From: Hathewaya histolytica
GTDB taxonomy: Bacteria; Bacillota; Clostridia; Clostridiales; Clostridiaceae
Direction: 5' to 3'
NCBI RefSeq assembly: GCF_901482605.1
Contig: NZ_LR590481.1
Span: forward strand, 2,046,001-2,110,000
DNA length: 64,000 nt
A model generated the notes under the pieces. The model was not told the DNA's origin. It did no database searches and saw only the letters and a list, made by a program, of their open reading frames with translations. Within the stretch, counting starts at the first letter, position 1. Each line of letters begins with the position of its first letter. Positions 18,754 to 28,413 of the stretch are shown here, piece after piece. Both the position numbers and the translations under genes were made by a program.

Positions 18754-20079
18754 ATGAACTTACTAACTTTTAAAAAGGGAATTCATCCGCCCCATGGTAA
18801 AATTCTTACTCAAAATAAGAAAATAGAAGAGTTCTTACCAAAAGGTGACTTAGTATTCCCTCTTTCTCAACACATTGGAGCACCTTGTGAACCTTTAGTC
18901 AAAAAGGGGGATAAGGTTCTTGTAGGACAAAAAATAGCAGAATCAAAAGCTTTTGTATCTTCTCCAATTTATAGCAGTGTTTCTGGAACTGTAAAAAATA
19001 TCACTCCACTAATGACTGCTAGTGGAGTAAAAGTAATGTCAATCATTATTGAAAATGATGGTGAATATGAAAACATAGTTTCTGAATTAAAAGAAAGAGA
19101 CTATAAAACTCTTTCAGTGGAAGAAATAAAAGAAATTATAAAGGATTCAGGTATTGTGGGTATGGGAGGCGCTGCTTTTCCAACGCATATAAAATTATCA
19201 CCTCCAGAAGATAAAAAAGTAGATTCTATCATATTGAATGGTGCTGAATGTGAACCTTATTTAACTTGTGACCATAGGCTTATGTTAGAACAAGGAAAAA
19301 ATATAATAGAAGGATTAAAAATTGTACTTAAACTATTCCCAGAAGCTAAAGGATATATAGGCATAGAAGATAATAAACCTGATGCCATATTAGCAATGAA
19401 AAAACTAGTTGAAAAAGAAAAAAATATCGAAGTAAAAGCCTTAAAAACAAAATATCCTCAAGGGGCAGAAAAACAATTAATTTATTCTATAACTAAAAGA
19501 GAGGTACCTTCTGGAAAACTCCCTGCTGATGTAGGTTGCATTGTTCAAAACGTAGCTACTATAGAAGCAATTTATAAAGCTGTAGTATTGGGGACTCCAC
19601 TCATAGAACGTGTAGTAACTATAACTGGAGATGCTATTAAAGAGCCTAAGAATTTAAAAGTAAAATTAGGTACTTCTGTAAAAGAACTTATAGATGCTTG
19701 CAATGGCTTTAGTGAAGAGCCAGTTAAAATTATTTCTGGTGGTCCTATGATGGGAATGACCTTAAGTACTTTAGATGTACCTGTGATGAAAGGAACATCT
19801 GGAATTCTTTGTCTTACAAGTAAAGCTGCTGTACTACCAGAACCAACAAATTGTATTAGATGCTCAAGATGTGTACAAGCGTGCCCAATGGGACTTATAC
19901 CATGCAAATTAGACTCACTTGCTAATAGATCTGAACTTGAAGATTTTGAGTCTCTTCATGGTTTAGATTGTATTGAGTGTGGATGTTGTACTTTTGTATG
20001 TCCTGCAAAAAGACATCTTATACAATCTATTCGTACTGCAAAGCGTTCTGTGATTAACAGCAAAAAGAAAACAAAGTAA
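18754..20079 (+). CDS. rnfC: Rnf electron transport complex subunit C
   Basis: 441 residues. RnfC is the peripheral NADH/FMN-binding subunit of the membrane ferredoxin:NAD+ oxidoreductase that pumps Na+ or H+. Seen here: N-terminal HPPHGKILT region, glycine-rich nucleotide/flavin loop GMGGAAFPTHIKL, the NuoF-like segment ILNGAECEPYLTCDHRLM, and two 4Fe-4S motifs near the C-terminus (CIRCSRCVQACPMGLIPC and CIECGCCTFVCPAK). It is first in a tight rnfCDGEAB operon. RBS AAGGGGAG, good spacing. Confidence 0.97.
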   Translation: MNLLTFKKGIHPPHGKILTQNKKIEEFLPKGDLVFPLSQHIGAPCEPLVKKGDKVLVGQKIAESKAFVSSPIYSSVSGTVKNITPLMTASGVKVMSIIIENDGEYENIVSELKERDYKTLSVEEIKEIIKDSGIVGMGGAAFPTHIKLSPPEDKKVDSIILNGAECEPYLTCDHRLMLEQGKNIIEGLKIVLKLFPEAKGYIGIEDNKPDAILAMKKLVEKEKNIEVKALKTKYPQGAEKQLIYSITKREVPSGKLPADVGCIVQNVATIEAIYKAVVLGTPLIERVVTITGDAIKEPKNLKVKLGTSVKELIDACNGFSEEPVKIISGGPMMGMTLSTLDVPVMKGTSGILCLTSKAAVLPEPTNCIRCSRCVQACPMGLIPCKLDSLANRSELEDFESLHGLDCIECGCCTFVCPAKRHLIQSIRTAKRSVINSKKKTK

Positions 20080-20093
20080 GGAGAGTGACTTAA

Positions 20094-21026
20094 ATGAATG
20101 AACCAATGTTAACTTTATCGTCATCTCCTCATATTAGATCAAAAGATTCTGTTCAGACTATTATGAGAGATGTAGTTATAGCTTTAATTCCTCCTACTAT
20201 AGCTGGAATATACTTTTTTAAATGGAAAGCGTTATTTGTTATTTTAACTGCAATCTTATCTTCACTTTTATCAGAATATCTATGGCAAAAATTAACCCAT
20301 AGAAAAGTTACAATAAATGACTATAGTGCATTAGTTACAGGCTTATTAGTAGCTTTCAATGTACCTGCCACAATTCCACTATGGATGGTTGCTATAGGTT
20401 GTGCATTTGCAATTATTGTTGTTAAGCAGTTTTTTGGTGGCTTAGGCCAAAACATAGTAAATCCCGCTTTAGCAGCTAGAGCATTTTTACTTGCATCTTG
20501 GCCTGTAGCTATGACTACTTGGACTATAGATGGTGTTACCACTGCAACTCCACTTGCTGCTTTAAGAGGTGGCTTTGAAAATCTACCTTCCTTATCAAGT
20601 GTATTCCTAGGAAACATTGGTGGTTGTATAGGGGAAACTTCTGCTCTAGCTATTTTAATAGGAGCTGCCTATCTATTATATAGAAGAGTAATATCTTGGG
20701 AAATACCTGTAATGTATATAGGTACTGTTGCCTTATTAACTACTATCATAGGCAGAAACGGTTTCATGACTGGAAACGGTTTATATGAAATATTTACTGG
20801 TGGATTAATGCTAGGTGCTTTCTTCATGGCAACCGATTACACTACATCACCTGTTACCAAAAAAGGTCAAATAGTATTTGCAATAGGTTGTGGTATTATT
20901 GCAACTGTTATTCGTCTATTTGGAGGATATCCTGAGGGTGTATCCTATTCTATATTAATAATGAACTTATTCGTGCCATTAATTGATAAATACACTACTC
21001 CTAAAACTTTTGGGGGGGTGAAATAA
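20094..21026 (+). CDS. rnfD: Rnf electron transport complex subunit D
   Basis: 310 residues with about nine to ten membrane helices. RnfD carries covalently bound FMN on a threonine; the expected attachment motif is seen as DGVTTATPLA. It is paralogous to NqrB. It follows rnfC by 14 bases with RBS AAGGAGAG. Confidence 0.96.
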   Translation: MNEPMLTLSSSPHIRSKDSVQTIMRDVVIALIPPTIAGIYFFKWKALFVILTAILSSLLSEYLWQKLTHRKVTINDYSALVTGLLVAFNVPATIPLWMVAIGCAFAIIVVKQFFGGLGQNIVNPALAARAFLLASWPVAMTTWTIDGVTTATPLAALRGGFENLPSLSSVFLGNIGGCIGETSALAILIGAAYLLYRRVISWEIPVMYIGTVALLTTIIGRNGFMTGNGLYEIFTGGLMLGAFFMATDYTTSPVTKKGQIVFAIGCGIIATVIRLFGGYPEGVSYSILIMNLFVPLIDKYTTPKTFGGVK

Positions 21027-21027
21027 T

Positions 21028-21684
21028 ATGGAGAAAAAAGAAAATACATTTAAATTAGGTCTTATACTTCTTATTATTACAGCTTGTGCTGGTGTAATAT
21101 TAGGTTTAGCCTACACTATAACTAAAGGACCTATAGAAAAGCAAGCACAAAAACAAAATACAGAAGCTATGAAAGAAATTCTTTCTAAGGCAGATAATTT
21201 TAATAAAGTAGATATTAAACTTCCTGAAAATATAATAGAAGTAAATGAAGCCAAATCAGGCAGCAACCTTGTTGGTCATGCTATAAAAGTTAAGACTAAG
21301 GGCTATGGTGGATTAATAGAATTAATGGTTGGTATATCTAAAGAAGGTTCTGTTGAAGGTGTTAGAATACTAAGCCAATCTGAAACACCTGGTTTAGGTG
21401 CAAACTCAACTAAACCCGAATTTTATGATCAATATAAAGGAAAATCTGCTAAAAGTGATATTAATGTTGTAAAATCCTCTTCTAAAAAGGATAATGAAGA
21501 AAAAAGCTCTAATGAAAAAAAAGACGTAGAAGCTACATCCAGCGCCACTACAGATTCAAAAGAAGCTACAGAAAATGATATTACAGCTCTAACAGGCGCT
21601 ACTGTAACCTCAAAATCCATAACTTCTGGAGTTAACGAAGCAATTAAACTATATAATAATACATTAAAAGGAGGTAGTAAATAA
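21028..21684 (+). CDS. rnfG: Rnf electron transport complex subunit G with Ser/Lys/Glu insert
   Basis: 218 residues: one N-terminal membrane helix, then the extracytoplasmic FMN-binding domain. The covalent FMN site is the threonine motif ALTGATVTSKSI near residue 190. Between KSAKSDINVVK and the FMN motif lies a low-complexity insert of about 35 residues rich in Ser, Lys, Glu and Thr (about 150-185) that I do not expect in a typical RnfG. The gene begins 2 bases after rnfD ends and its stop overlaps the rnfE start (TAATG), so the operon is tightly coupled. Confidence 0.95.
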   Translation: MEKKENTFKLGLILLIITACAGVILGLAYTITKGPIEKQAQKQNTEAMKEILSKADNFNKVDIKLPENIIEVNEAKSGSNLVGHAIKVKTKGYGGLIELMVGISKEGSVEGVRILSQSETPGLGANSTKPEFYDQYKGKSAKSDINVVKSSSKKDNEEKSSNEKKDVEATSSATTDSKEATENDITALTGATVTSKSITSGVNEAIKLYNNTLKGGSK

Positions 21685-22355
21685 TGTATACTCCTTTAGA
21701 GAGAATTAAAAATGGTGTCTTAAATGAAAATGTAATATTTATTCAGGTACTTGCAATGTGCCCTACTCTTGCGGTAACTACTAGTGCTAAAGATGCTTTA
21801 GGTATGGGATTTGCATCTACAGTAGTACTAATGGGGTCAAATTTTGTTGTATCTTTACTTAGAAAATTTATCCCTGAAAAAATACGTATTCCTTCTTTCA
21901 TAGTTGTTATAGCATCTTTTGTTACCTTATTACAACTACTAATGCAAGGATTTGTACCTTCACTTTATAAATCTCTAGGAATTTTTATTCCTCTTATAGT
22001 TGTTAACTGTGTAATACTTGGAAGAGCTGAAGCTTTTGCGTCTAAAAATGGTCCTATACTTTCTATATTTGATGGTTTAGGTCAAGGACTTGGCTTTACT
22101 TTTTCACTAGGTATTATAGGAATGATTAGAGAACTTTTTGGAACTGGTAAAGTTTTTGGATTTCAGATAATGCCAGCATCTTTTCAACCTGCAATTATAA
22201 TGATTTTAGCTCCTGGTGCTTTCTTTACTCTTGGTATTTTAATGGCCTTAATTAATTATAGAAATGCTAAGAAGAAAAAAGAAAATAAGAGAATAAAAGA
22301 ATTTGCTGGTTGTAGTGGAAACTGTGCTAGTTGCTCTGTTAAACACGATAACTAA
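21684..22355 (+). CDS. rnfE: Rnf electron transport complex subunit E
   Basis: 223 residues, six membrane helices of the RnfA/RnfE (NqrD/E) family, with LAMCPTLAVTTSAKDALGMG near the N-terminus where the buried Fe-S cluster cysteine lies. The C-terminus carries an extra Cys-rich tail (GCSGNCASCSVKHDN), a clostridial feature that could bind metal. Start codon overlaps the rnfG stop; RBS AAGGAGG. Confidence 0.95.
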   Translation: MYTPLERIKNGVLNENVIFIQVLAMCPTLAVTTSAKDALGMGFASTVVLMGSNFVVSLLRKFIPEKIRIPSFIVVIASFVTLLQLLMQGFVPSLYKSLGIFIPLIVVNCVILGRAEAFASKNGPILSIFDGLGQGLGFTFSLGIIGMIRELFGTGKVFGFQIMPASFQPAIIMILAPGAFFTLGILMALINYRNAKKKKENKRIKEFAGCSGNCASCSVKHDN

Positions 22356-22380
22356 CCTAATATAGGGGAAGGTGAAATAA

Positions 22381-22959
22381 ATGAAATTATTTATGATTTT
22401 TTTAAGTGCTTTACTAGTAAATAACTTTGTTCTTTCAAAATTTCTAGGTATATGCTCTTTCCTTGGAGTTTCGAAGAAAGTAAAAACTGCTTTTGGTATG
22501 GGTTGTGCTGTTACTTTTGTTATGGTACTTGCGTCATTTATATCATATATAGTTTATCATACAATATTAATACCACTTAATCTAACCTACTTATATACCA
22601 TAGCATTTATACTAGTTATTGCATCCTTAGTTCAATTTGTAGAAATGTTTATAAAAAAGACAAGCCCTTCTTTGTATAGTGCTTTAGGTATATTCTTACC
22701 ACTTATAACTACTAACTGTGCTATACTAGGTGCTGTTATAATAAATATGAATGAAAAATACACTATGATTGAATCTGTTATATCTGGGCTTGCATCTGGA
22801 CTTGGATATATGCTTGCCATTGTTTTACTTGCTGGTATAAGAGAAAGATTAGATGAAAATCAATCTATGCCAGAATCTATGAAGGGCCTTCCAATATCCT
22901 TAATTACAGCTGGATTAATGTCCATTGCATTTTTAGGATTCCAAGGTCTATTTCACTAA
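22381..22959 (+). CDS. rnfA: Rnf electron transport complex subunit A
   Basis: 192 residues, six membrane helices, inverted-topology partner of RnfE. The conserved cysteine segment LSKFLGICSFLGVS in helix 1 and TTNCAILGA in helix 4 supply the ligands of the membrane 2Fe-2S cluster between the two subunits. Follows rnfE by 25 bases; RBS GGGGAAGG. Confidence 0.96.
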   Translation: MKLFMIFLSALLVNNFVLSKFLGICSFLGVSKKVKTAFGMGCAVTFVMVLASFISYIVYHTILIPLNLTYLYTIAFILVIASLVQFVEMFIKKTSPSLYSALGIFLPLITTNCAILGAVIINMNEKYTMIESVISGLASGLGYMLAIVLLAGIRERLDENQSMPESMKGLPISLITAGLMSIAFLGFQGLFH

Positions 22960-22974
22960 TTTGGAGGTGCTATT

Positions 22975-23811
22975 ATGGAATTAAATTCAATACTATTTCC
23001 CGCTCTTAGCTTAGGTGGGTTAGGACTAGTTTTTGGGGTAATACTAGGTTATGCATCAAAAAAATTCCATGTTCCTGTAGATGAACGAGTACCCCTAGTT
23101 AGAGATTGTCTACCTGGTGCTAATTGTGGAGGATGTGGATATGCTGGATGCGATGCCTATGCAGAAGCTGTAGTAAGTGGAGAAGCCGAAGCAAATTTAT
23201 GTTCAGTTGCAGCTAGTGATGCTACTGAAAAAATTGGTAAAATTATGGGAGTCTCAATTGACATGGGAGAACCTAAAAAGGCCTTTGTAAAATGTGTAGG
23301 TTCTTGCAATGATGCTAAATTTAATGGTGAATATTATGGCCAAATGGATTGTCAGCAAGCTGCTATGATTCCTGGTGGTGGAAATAAATCTTGTACTTAT
23401 GGATGTTTAGGTTTAGGAAGCTGTGTTAAAGCTTGTAAATTTGATGCTATACATGTGGTAGATGGTGTTGCCATTGTAGATGATGATAAATGCACAGCAT
23501 GTGCTGCCTGTACAGTAGCATGTCCTAAGAATTTAATAGAGATAAAACCAAAATCAGCTATAATTAGAGTTGCTTGTAGCTCTAAAGACAAACTTAAAGA
23601 AGTTAAAGATGCATGTAATGTTGGATGTATAACCTGTGGATTATGTGCAAGAAATTGTCCTGAAGGTGCTATTGTTATGGAAAATAATTTACCAGTAGTA
23701 GATAAGGATAAATGTACTTTATGTATGAATTGTGTTCAAAAATGTCCTACAAAAGTAATTAGAGCATATGGAAATGAAATTAAAGTAAACGAAATTAAAG
23801 TGAATGCTTAA
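22975..23811 (+). CDS. rnfB: Rnf electron transport complex subunit B (multi-cluster ferredoxin)
   Basis: 278 residues: one N-terminal membrane helix, a 4Fe-4S domain with CGGCGYAGCDAYAEA and a downstream Cys, then four CxxCxxC-type ferredoxin motifs (CLGLGSCVKAC, CTACAACTVACP, CITCGLCARNCP, CTLCMNCVQKCP). RnfB is the entry point for electrons from reduced ferredoxin. It is the last gene of the operon and is followed immediately by a strong terminator. RBS TTGGAGGTG. Confidence 0.97.
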   Translation: MELNSILFPALSLGGLGLVFGVILGYASKKFHVPVDERVPLVRDCLPGANCGGCGYAGCDAYAEAVVSGEAEANLCSVAASDATEKIGKIMGVSIDMGEPKKAFVKCVGSCNDAKFNGEYYGQMDCQQAAMIPGGGNKSCTYGCLGLGSCVKACKFDAIHVVDGVAIVDDDKCTACAACTVACPKNLIEIKPKSAIIRVACSSKDKLKEVKDACNVGCITCGLCARNCPEGAIVMENNLPVVDKDKCTLCMNCVQKCPTKVIRAYGNEIKVNEIKVNA

Positions 23812-23814
23812 AAT

Positions 23815-23846
23815 AAAAATAGGTTACCTTAAGGTAACCTATTTTT
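23815..23846. terminator. Bidirectional terminator between rnfB and the Gx transporter gene
   Basis: A perfect 32-base palindrome with arms AAAAATAGGTTACCTT and complement; it overlaps the end of the minus-strand gene and is flanked by A and T runs. Confidence 0.9.
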
Positions 23847-24348
23847 ATTTAATATGCTTAATTTTATTGAGCCTGAGATATAAGTTTTTTGTGACTATTC
23901 CTGTAAAGTATCCAGTTATAATTGATGATATATTTAATATTGGGAAGTAAAAATATATCCTAAAATCTCTTATTAAAAATGCTGCTATTAAAAGTTGTCC
24001 TATATTATGAAAAACAGCACCTAACACACTTAGCCATTCTATACTAACATCTTCTTTAAAATATTTTAATGCTATTATAGTAACTATATTACTAAATAAA
24101 CCACCTGAAAGACTAAAAAAGAAAGCAAATAAATTCCCTCCAAATAAGGAACCCAAGAAAGTTCTGATTATCATTACTGATATGGCTTCTTTCCATCCGA
24201 AAAAAAATAGTACAAATAAAGAAACAGAATTAGCAAGTCCTAATTTTATTCCCGGGAAAAGTACAGGTATCTGTGCCTCCACAAAATATATTACAAGTGC
24301 AATCCCTATACAAAACCCTAAATATAATAGTTTTTTGGTATTTTTCAT
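23845..24348 (-). CDS. Gx transporter family protein (Hpre_diP_synt_I-like)
   Basis: 167 residues with about five membrane helices and the conserved blocks FPGIKLGLANSVSLFVLF, RTFLGSLFGGN and FSLSGGLFSN. Annotations such as 'heptaprenyl diphosphate synthase component I' come from similarity to HepI, but the membrane topology resembles an ECF-type S component, and 'Gx transporter' is the safer name. It follows a NusG_II protein gene by 26 bases on the same strand; this pair is often found beside rnf or apbE genes in clostridia, which fits its position here. RBS weak (GTGAT). Confidence 0.8.
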   Translation of the reverse strand: MKNTKKLLYLGFCIGIALVIYFVEAQIPVLFPGIKLGLANSVSLFVLFFFGWKEAISVMIIRTFLGSLFGGNLFAFFFSLSGGLFSNIVTIIALKYFKEDVSIEWLSVLGAVFHNIGQLLIAAFLIRDFRIYFYFPILNISSIITGYFTGIVTKNLYLRLNKIKHIK

Positions 24349-24374
24349 AACATCACGTCCAGTTCTACATTTAT

Positions 24375-24755
24375 CTAATAAGCTACTCCATCTACATCTT
24401 CTCTTTCCCCTAAAATTTTAATGGAAACTCTATTAGGTAAACATATAGCCATATCTCCATTTCGGGAAAGCCATCCACTTCTTATACAAACTTTATCTCT
24501 ACAATTAGCATCCTTAAATCTAATTCTTCCTTTTTCTATTTCTATAATATTATAACGACCATCTTCTAATTCTATTTTAATTTCTTTTTTTTCTTTTAGA
24601 TTTTTAATATCTATTTTATGCAAAACTTTACCGTCTTTCTCTATTACAGCTATTTGATTTTCTTGCTTACCAGTTCTATAAAACCATAAAGATCCTATAC
24701 TTGTTAAAAATATAAGCGCTACAAATACTAAAATAAACTTATCTCCTTTTTTCAT
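24375..24755 (-). CDS. NusG domain II-containing membrane-anchored protein
   Basis: 126 residues from the preferred start ATG at 24755, which has GGAGAG 7 nt upstream; an ATG five codons earlier has no RBS. One N-terminal membrane helix (FILVFVALIFLTSIGSLWF) is followed by an extracytoplasmic beta domain of the NusG_II type, with conserved CRDKVCIRSGWLSR and AICLPNRV, three cysteines likely forming a disulfide or metal site. Despite the name, nothing links these to transcription. Probably cotranscribed with the Gx transporter gene and, by family context, associated with membrane redox or flavinylation systems. Confidence 0.82.
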   Translation of the reverse strand: MKKGDKFILVFVALIFLTSIGSLWFYRTGKQENQIAVIEKDGKVLHKIDIKNLKEKKEIKIELEDGRYNIIEIEKGRIRFKDANCRDKVCIRSGWLSRNGDMAICLPNRVSIKILGEREDVDGVAY

Positions 24756-24833
24756 AGGTAAACTCTCCATCAGTTATACTTATTTTATTATTATACTATA
24801 ACTTATATCACTATTGTAAAATTCTAATAATGT

Positions 24834-25373
24834 CTATAAAATTTCTTGCATTTCCTTTAGATTAACCTTACTAAAATGAACTATCGAATTTTTATCTTCT
24901 TTTAATTCCTTCAAAATATCTTCCGCTACTTCTTTAGCCATATGATATTCTTCCTCAGTTATATCCCCTATTTTAAGTGCTTCTTCTAATTCATCTTCAT
25001 CTAATAACATAGTATCCCCCTTAGGTAAAAGAACTACATCAAGATATAAATCATTGAAATATGGAATTCCCCTTTCATCTATTTTGTTACTGGTACAAAT
25101 GTCAAAATACCACTGAACTATTTTCTTATTACAATCAAACATAACTGTTACTGCATAATTTAGACCTTCTGGAAAATATTGAATCCAAGTATGCCCTTCA
25201 TCTAATATTAGATAGTCTACACCATTCATTTCTGCATAACGTGGAGCTGTAACCTTCTTAAAATAAGATATAGCAGCATATCCCCTAAACTCATCTCTAT
25301 CTATGTATTTAAAATTAAAATCTTTTTCTAATATTCTGTTCCATTTTATATGATCTGCATATTTAACCTTCAT
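24834..25373 (-). CDS. DUF402 domain-containing protein
   Basis: 179 residues from the preferred start ATG at 25373 (AAAGGGGAT upstream). A longer reading frame to 25544 exists but has no RBS and an untypical N-terminus. The DUF402 core is visible as LILDEGHTWIQYFPEGLNYAVTVMFD, WYFDICTSNKID, and DLYLDVVLLPKGDTMLLDEDEL, with the conserved acidic residues that bind metal. Characterised relatives are nucleoside tri/diphosphatases or FomD-like phosphoesterases. The C-terminal helix is Glu/Lys-rich. Stand-alone gene. Confidence 0.8.
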   Translation of the reverse strand: MKVKYADHIKWNRILEKDFNFKYIDRDEFRGYAAISYFKKVTAPRYAEMNGVDYLILDEGHTWIQYFPEGLNYAVTVMFDCNKKIVQWYFDICTSNKIDERGIPYFNDLYLDVVLLPKGDTMLLDEDELEEALKIGDITEEEYHMAKEVAEDILKELKEDKNSIVHFSKVNLKEMQEIL

Positions 25374-25462
25374 TTTTATCCCCTTTCCATGATTATATAA
25401 ATTGAAAATATCATATATAGTATAAATTGTACAGGAATTTTCTTTTACTATAAATATTAAAT

Positions 25463-25500
25463 TAATAAAAAATAACTGCAACCATATGTCCGCAGTTATT
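25463..25500 (-). terminator. Rho-independent terminator of xpt
   Basis: Stem AATAACTGC/GCAGTTATT around a 12-nt loop, followed on the minus strand by a T6 run, 48 bases after the xpt stop. Confidence 0.82.
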
Positions 25501-25547
25501 TTCATATATTTATTAATATATTCCTTTATGTATAAGTAACACAATGC

Positions 25548-26120
25548 TTATTTGAAGGTTAGTCTGTTATCCTCTATACTTTTTAATATTGATAAAGATT
25601 CTACTCTAACTCCTTCTTTTTCTATCTCTGACCTTCCTATTTGGAAACCTTTTTCTATAACAATACCTATTCCAACAGGTTCAGCTCCCGCTTGCCTTAC
25701 AATGTCTATAAGCCCTAAAGCTGCTCTTCCATTGGCTAAGAAATCATCAATAATTAAAATTCTTTCACCTTTATTTAAATAGTTTTTACTTACTCTAACA
25801 TTATATCTTTTTTGTTTTGTATAAGAAAACACATCAGATTGATAGCATTCTGTATCTAAATTAGCACTTTGAAATTTTTTTGCAAAAATTACTGGTACAT
25901 AATCAAAATATTGAGATGCTATACAAGCTATACCTATTCCTGAAGCTTCTATGGTTAGTATTTTGTCTACTTTCTCACCTTTAAATCTCTCTTTAAATTC
26001 TTTTCCCATTTCATTAAAAAGTTTTACATCCATTTGGTGATTTAAGAACATATCCACCTTTAGAATATTACCTTCTAGTATTTTACCTTCTTTTAGAATT
26101 TTTTGTTTTAATAACTCCAA
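25548..26120 (-). CDS. xpt: Xanthine phosphoribosyltransferase, TTG start
   Basis: 190 residues from TTG at 26120. The open frame reaches an ATG three codons earlier (26129), but that ATG directly abuts AGGAAGG, leaving no spacing. Starting at TTG gives [15 protein letters not shown], which lines up with the start of known Xpt proteins, and puts the RBS 9 nt away. The enzyme salvages xanthine with PRPP to form XMP. Motifs: [15 protein letters not shown] and the PRPP loop [14 protein letters not shown] guanine riboswitch lies upstream on the same strand, matching purine control of xpt in Bacillus. Confidence 0.94.
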   Translation of the reverse strand: MELLKQKILKEGKILEGNILKVDMFLNHQMDVKLFNEMGKEFKERFKGEKVDKILTIEASGIGIACIASQYFDYVPVIFAKKFQSANLDTECYQSDVFSYTKQKRYNVRVSKNYLNKGERILIIDDFLANGRAALGLIDIVRQAGAEPVGIGIVIEKGFQIGRSEIEKEGVRVESLSILKSIEDNRLTFK

Positions 26121-26248
26121 AATTTTCATCCTTCCTATATATGAATTATTTTAGAAAGTTCCTTAAATAATAAAATCCCTAGAAAACTGATATCAGACTA
26201 GAAGTAACTAATTAAAATTTATGTATGTCCATAAAATTAAAATTACTT

Positions 26249-26317
26249 ACTCATAGTGGGATAGTTTAAGGCAACCCCGTAGAAACATTCGACCCTTATT
26301 GTCAAATATATATGAGT
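26249..26317 (-). ncRNA. Guanine (purine) riboswitch aptamer for xpt
   Basis: On the minus strand P1 is ACTCATA/TATGAGT. The conserved junction segments are present: TATATT after P1, TGTTTCTAC between P2 and P3, and CACTAT before the closing strand. The P3 loop GCCTTAAA also matches. The base that reads the ligand is C (CTAT), predicting guanine/hypoxanthine rather than adenine. Downstream (26201-26248) an AU-rich hairpin with AAGTAA/TTACTT ends could be part of the expression platform; I could not resolve a clear terminator. Confidence 0.92.
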
Positions 26318-26394
26318 ACAATTCTAAAACCTATTAAAAACTATAATAATATAAAAGATTATATATGTAAATATAATCTTTATAAAATATGTAT

Positions 26395-26426
26395 AAAAGG
26401 AAGTTGCAGCTCTGCAACTTCCTTTT
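26395..26426 (-). terminator. Rho-independent terminator of tkt
   Basis: A 15-bp perfect stem AAAAGGAAGTTGCAG and complement just after the tkt stop codon, followed by TTTTAT on the minus strand. Confidence 0.88.
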
Positions 26427-26433
26427 AAAATTG

Positions 26434-28413
26434 CTATTTATTTAATTGTCTTAATACAGTTTCAACTACATTTTCTACAGTAAATCCAAATTTCTCAAAT
26501 AATATATTTCCAGGAGCTGAAGCACCAAAAGTATCCATAGATATTATATCTCCATCTAATCCTACATACTTATGCCAACCCATAGAAGAAGCTGCCTCTA
26601 CTGCAACTCTATTTCTTACATTCTTAGGAAGAACTTTCTCTTTATATTCTTCCCCTTGCTCTTCAAATAGTTCCCATGATGGCATACTAATAACTCTTGC
26701 ACTTATGCCCTTTTCTCTTAATTCTTTTTCAGCTTCAAATATTAAAGATACTTCTGAACCTGATGCCATTAATATAACATCTGGTGTTTCCTTTTCAGCT
26801 TCTTTTAATATATAAGCACCTTTTAAAGCTTCTTTTCCTGTACCTTCTAGTAAAGGTAGCTTTTGTCTTGATAATACAAGTCCTGTTGGTCCATCTTTAC
26901 GTTCCATTGAAGCTACCCATGCAGCTGTAGTTTCTCTAGCATCTGCTGGTCTAAATACTGTAAAGTTTGGAATACTTCTTAAAGCTACTAAATGTTCTAT
27001 TGGCTCATGAGTTGGACCATCTTCTCCTACACCAATACTATCATGAGTTAAAACATAAGTTAAAGGTAATTTCATTAAAGCTGATAATCTCATAGAAGCT
27101 TTCATGTAGTCAGAGAATACAAAGAATGTAGCTACAAAGCTTCTTAATCCACCATGAATTACAATACCATTACCAATAGCAGCCATGGCATGTTCTCTTA
27201 CTCCAAAGTGTATATTAGCACCATTCCTATCTTCTTTAGAGAATTCACCTAAGCCTTTCATGTTTGTATTGTTTGATGGTGCAAGGTCTGCAGAACCACC
27301 AAACAAGTTTGGCATAAGCTTAGTTAATTTATTTATAATTGTTCCTGAAGCTGCTCTTGTAGCAACTGAACTTTCATGATTCCATAAATCTTCGTTATTT
27401 ATAAATTCAGTTAAATCTTGATTAAAGTGTTTATCCCATTCCTTAGCTAATTCTGGATAACTTTCTTTATATTCTTCAAATAACTTATTCCAAGCTGCTT
27501 CCTTCTTTGCCCCAAGTTTTTTCATACTTTCAGTGAATTCTTTTACTTCTGTTGGTACGGAGAAATCTTCTCCTTCAGACCACTTATAGAAATCTTTTGT
27601 AGACTTCATCCCTTCAATTCCTAAAGGTGAACCATGTGTTGCAGCTGTACCTTGTTTTGGTGAACCATATCCTATAGTAGTTGTAACAACTATTAATGAT
27701 GGTCTGTCTTTATCTTCTTTAGCTTTTAAAATAGCTTTTTCTATTTCTTCTATATTGTTTCCATCTTCTACAGTTAAAACATTCCATCCGTAAGCTTCGT
27801 ATCTTTTAGCTACATCTTCTCTAAATGCTATATCTGTATTTCCTTCTATTGAAATATTATTAGAATCATATAAAACTATTAACTTATCTAAACCTAATGT
27901 TCCTGCTAAAGATGAAGCTTCTGATGCAATTCCTTCCATCATACATCCATCACCTGCTAAAACATAAGTATAGTGATCAATTACACTATAATTTTCTCTA
28001 TTAAATTTAGCAGCTAAATGTGCCTCTGCCATAGCCATACCTACACCATTTGCAATTCCTTGACCAAGTGGTCCTGTAGTTACTTCAACACCTACTGTAT
28101 GGCCATACTCTGGATGTCCTGGAGTCTTACTTCCCCATTGTCTAAAGTTTTTTAAATCTTCAATTGAAAGATCGTATCCAAAAGTATGTAATAAAGAGTA
28201 TAATAATGCAGAGCCATGTCCTGCTGATAAAATAAATCTATCTCTGTTTACCCAGTTAGTATTTTCTGGATTATGATTCATCACTTTGCTCCATAGAGTG
28301 TACGCCATAGGAGCAGCCCCTAATGGTAATCCTGGATGACCTGAATTTGCTTTTTCTATTGATTCAACCGAAAGCATTCTTATATTCTTTACAACTAATT
28401 CATTAATATCCAT
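26434..28413 (-). CDS. tkt: Transketolase
   Basis: 659 residues from ATG at 28413, which has GGGAGG 7 nt upstream; an in-frame ATG at 28428 overlaps the RBS itself and is unlikely. The enzyme moves two-carbon ketol units in the non-oxidative pentose phosphate pathway. Full-length three-domain form: the thiamin-diphosphate motif [13 protein letters not shown]...N, N-terminal [13 protein letters not shown], the conserved [23 protein letters not shown]-like [14 protein letters not shown], and the central [16 protein letters not shown]. Single gene closed by its own terminator. Confidence 0.97.
   Translation of the reverse strand: MDINELVVKNIRMLSVESIEKANSGHPGLPLGAAPMAYTLWSKVMNHNPENTNWVNRDRFILSAGHGSALLYSLLHTFGYDLSIEDLKNFRQWGSKTPGHPEYGHTVGVEVTTGPLGQGIANGVGMAMAEAHLAAKFNRENYSVIDHYTYVLAGDGCMMEGIASEASSLAGTLGLDKLIVLYDSNNISIEGNTDIAFREDVAKRYEAYGWNVLTVEDGNNIEEIEKAILKAKEDKDRPSLIVVTTTIGYGSPKQGTAATHGSPLGIEGMKSTKDFYKWSEGEDFSVPTEVKEFTESMKKLGAKKEAAWNKLFEEYKESYPELAKEWDKHFNQDLTEFINNEDLWNHESSVATRAASGTIINKLTKLMPNLFGGSADLAPSNNTNMKGLGEFSKEDRNGANIHFGVREHAMAAIGNGIVIHGGLRSFVATFFVFSDYMKASMRLSALMKLPLTYVLTHDSIGVGEDGPTHEPIEHLVALRSIPNFTVFRPADARETTAAWVASMERKDGPTGLVLSRQKLPLLEGTGKEALKGAYILKEAEKETPDVILMASGSEVSLIFEAEKELREKGISARVISMPSWELFEEQGEEYKEKVLPKNVRNRVAVEAASSMGWHKYVGLDGDIISMDTFGASAPGNILFEKFGFTVENVVETVLRQLNK

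Noticed and set aside
25374-25544. Upstream extension of the DUF402 gene
   Set aside because: No RBS, untypical N-terminus, and it overlaps the xpt terminator hairpin; the ATG at 25373 has a strong RBS.
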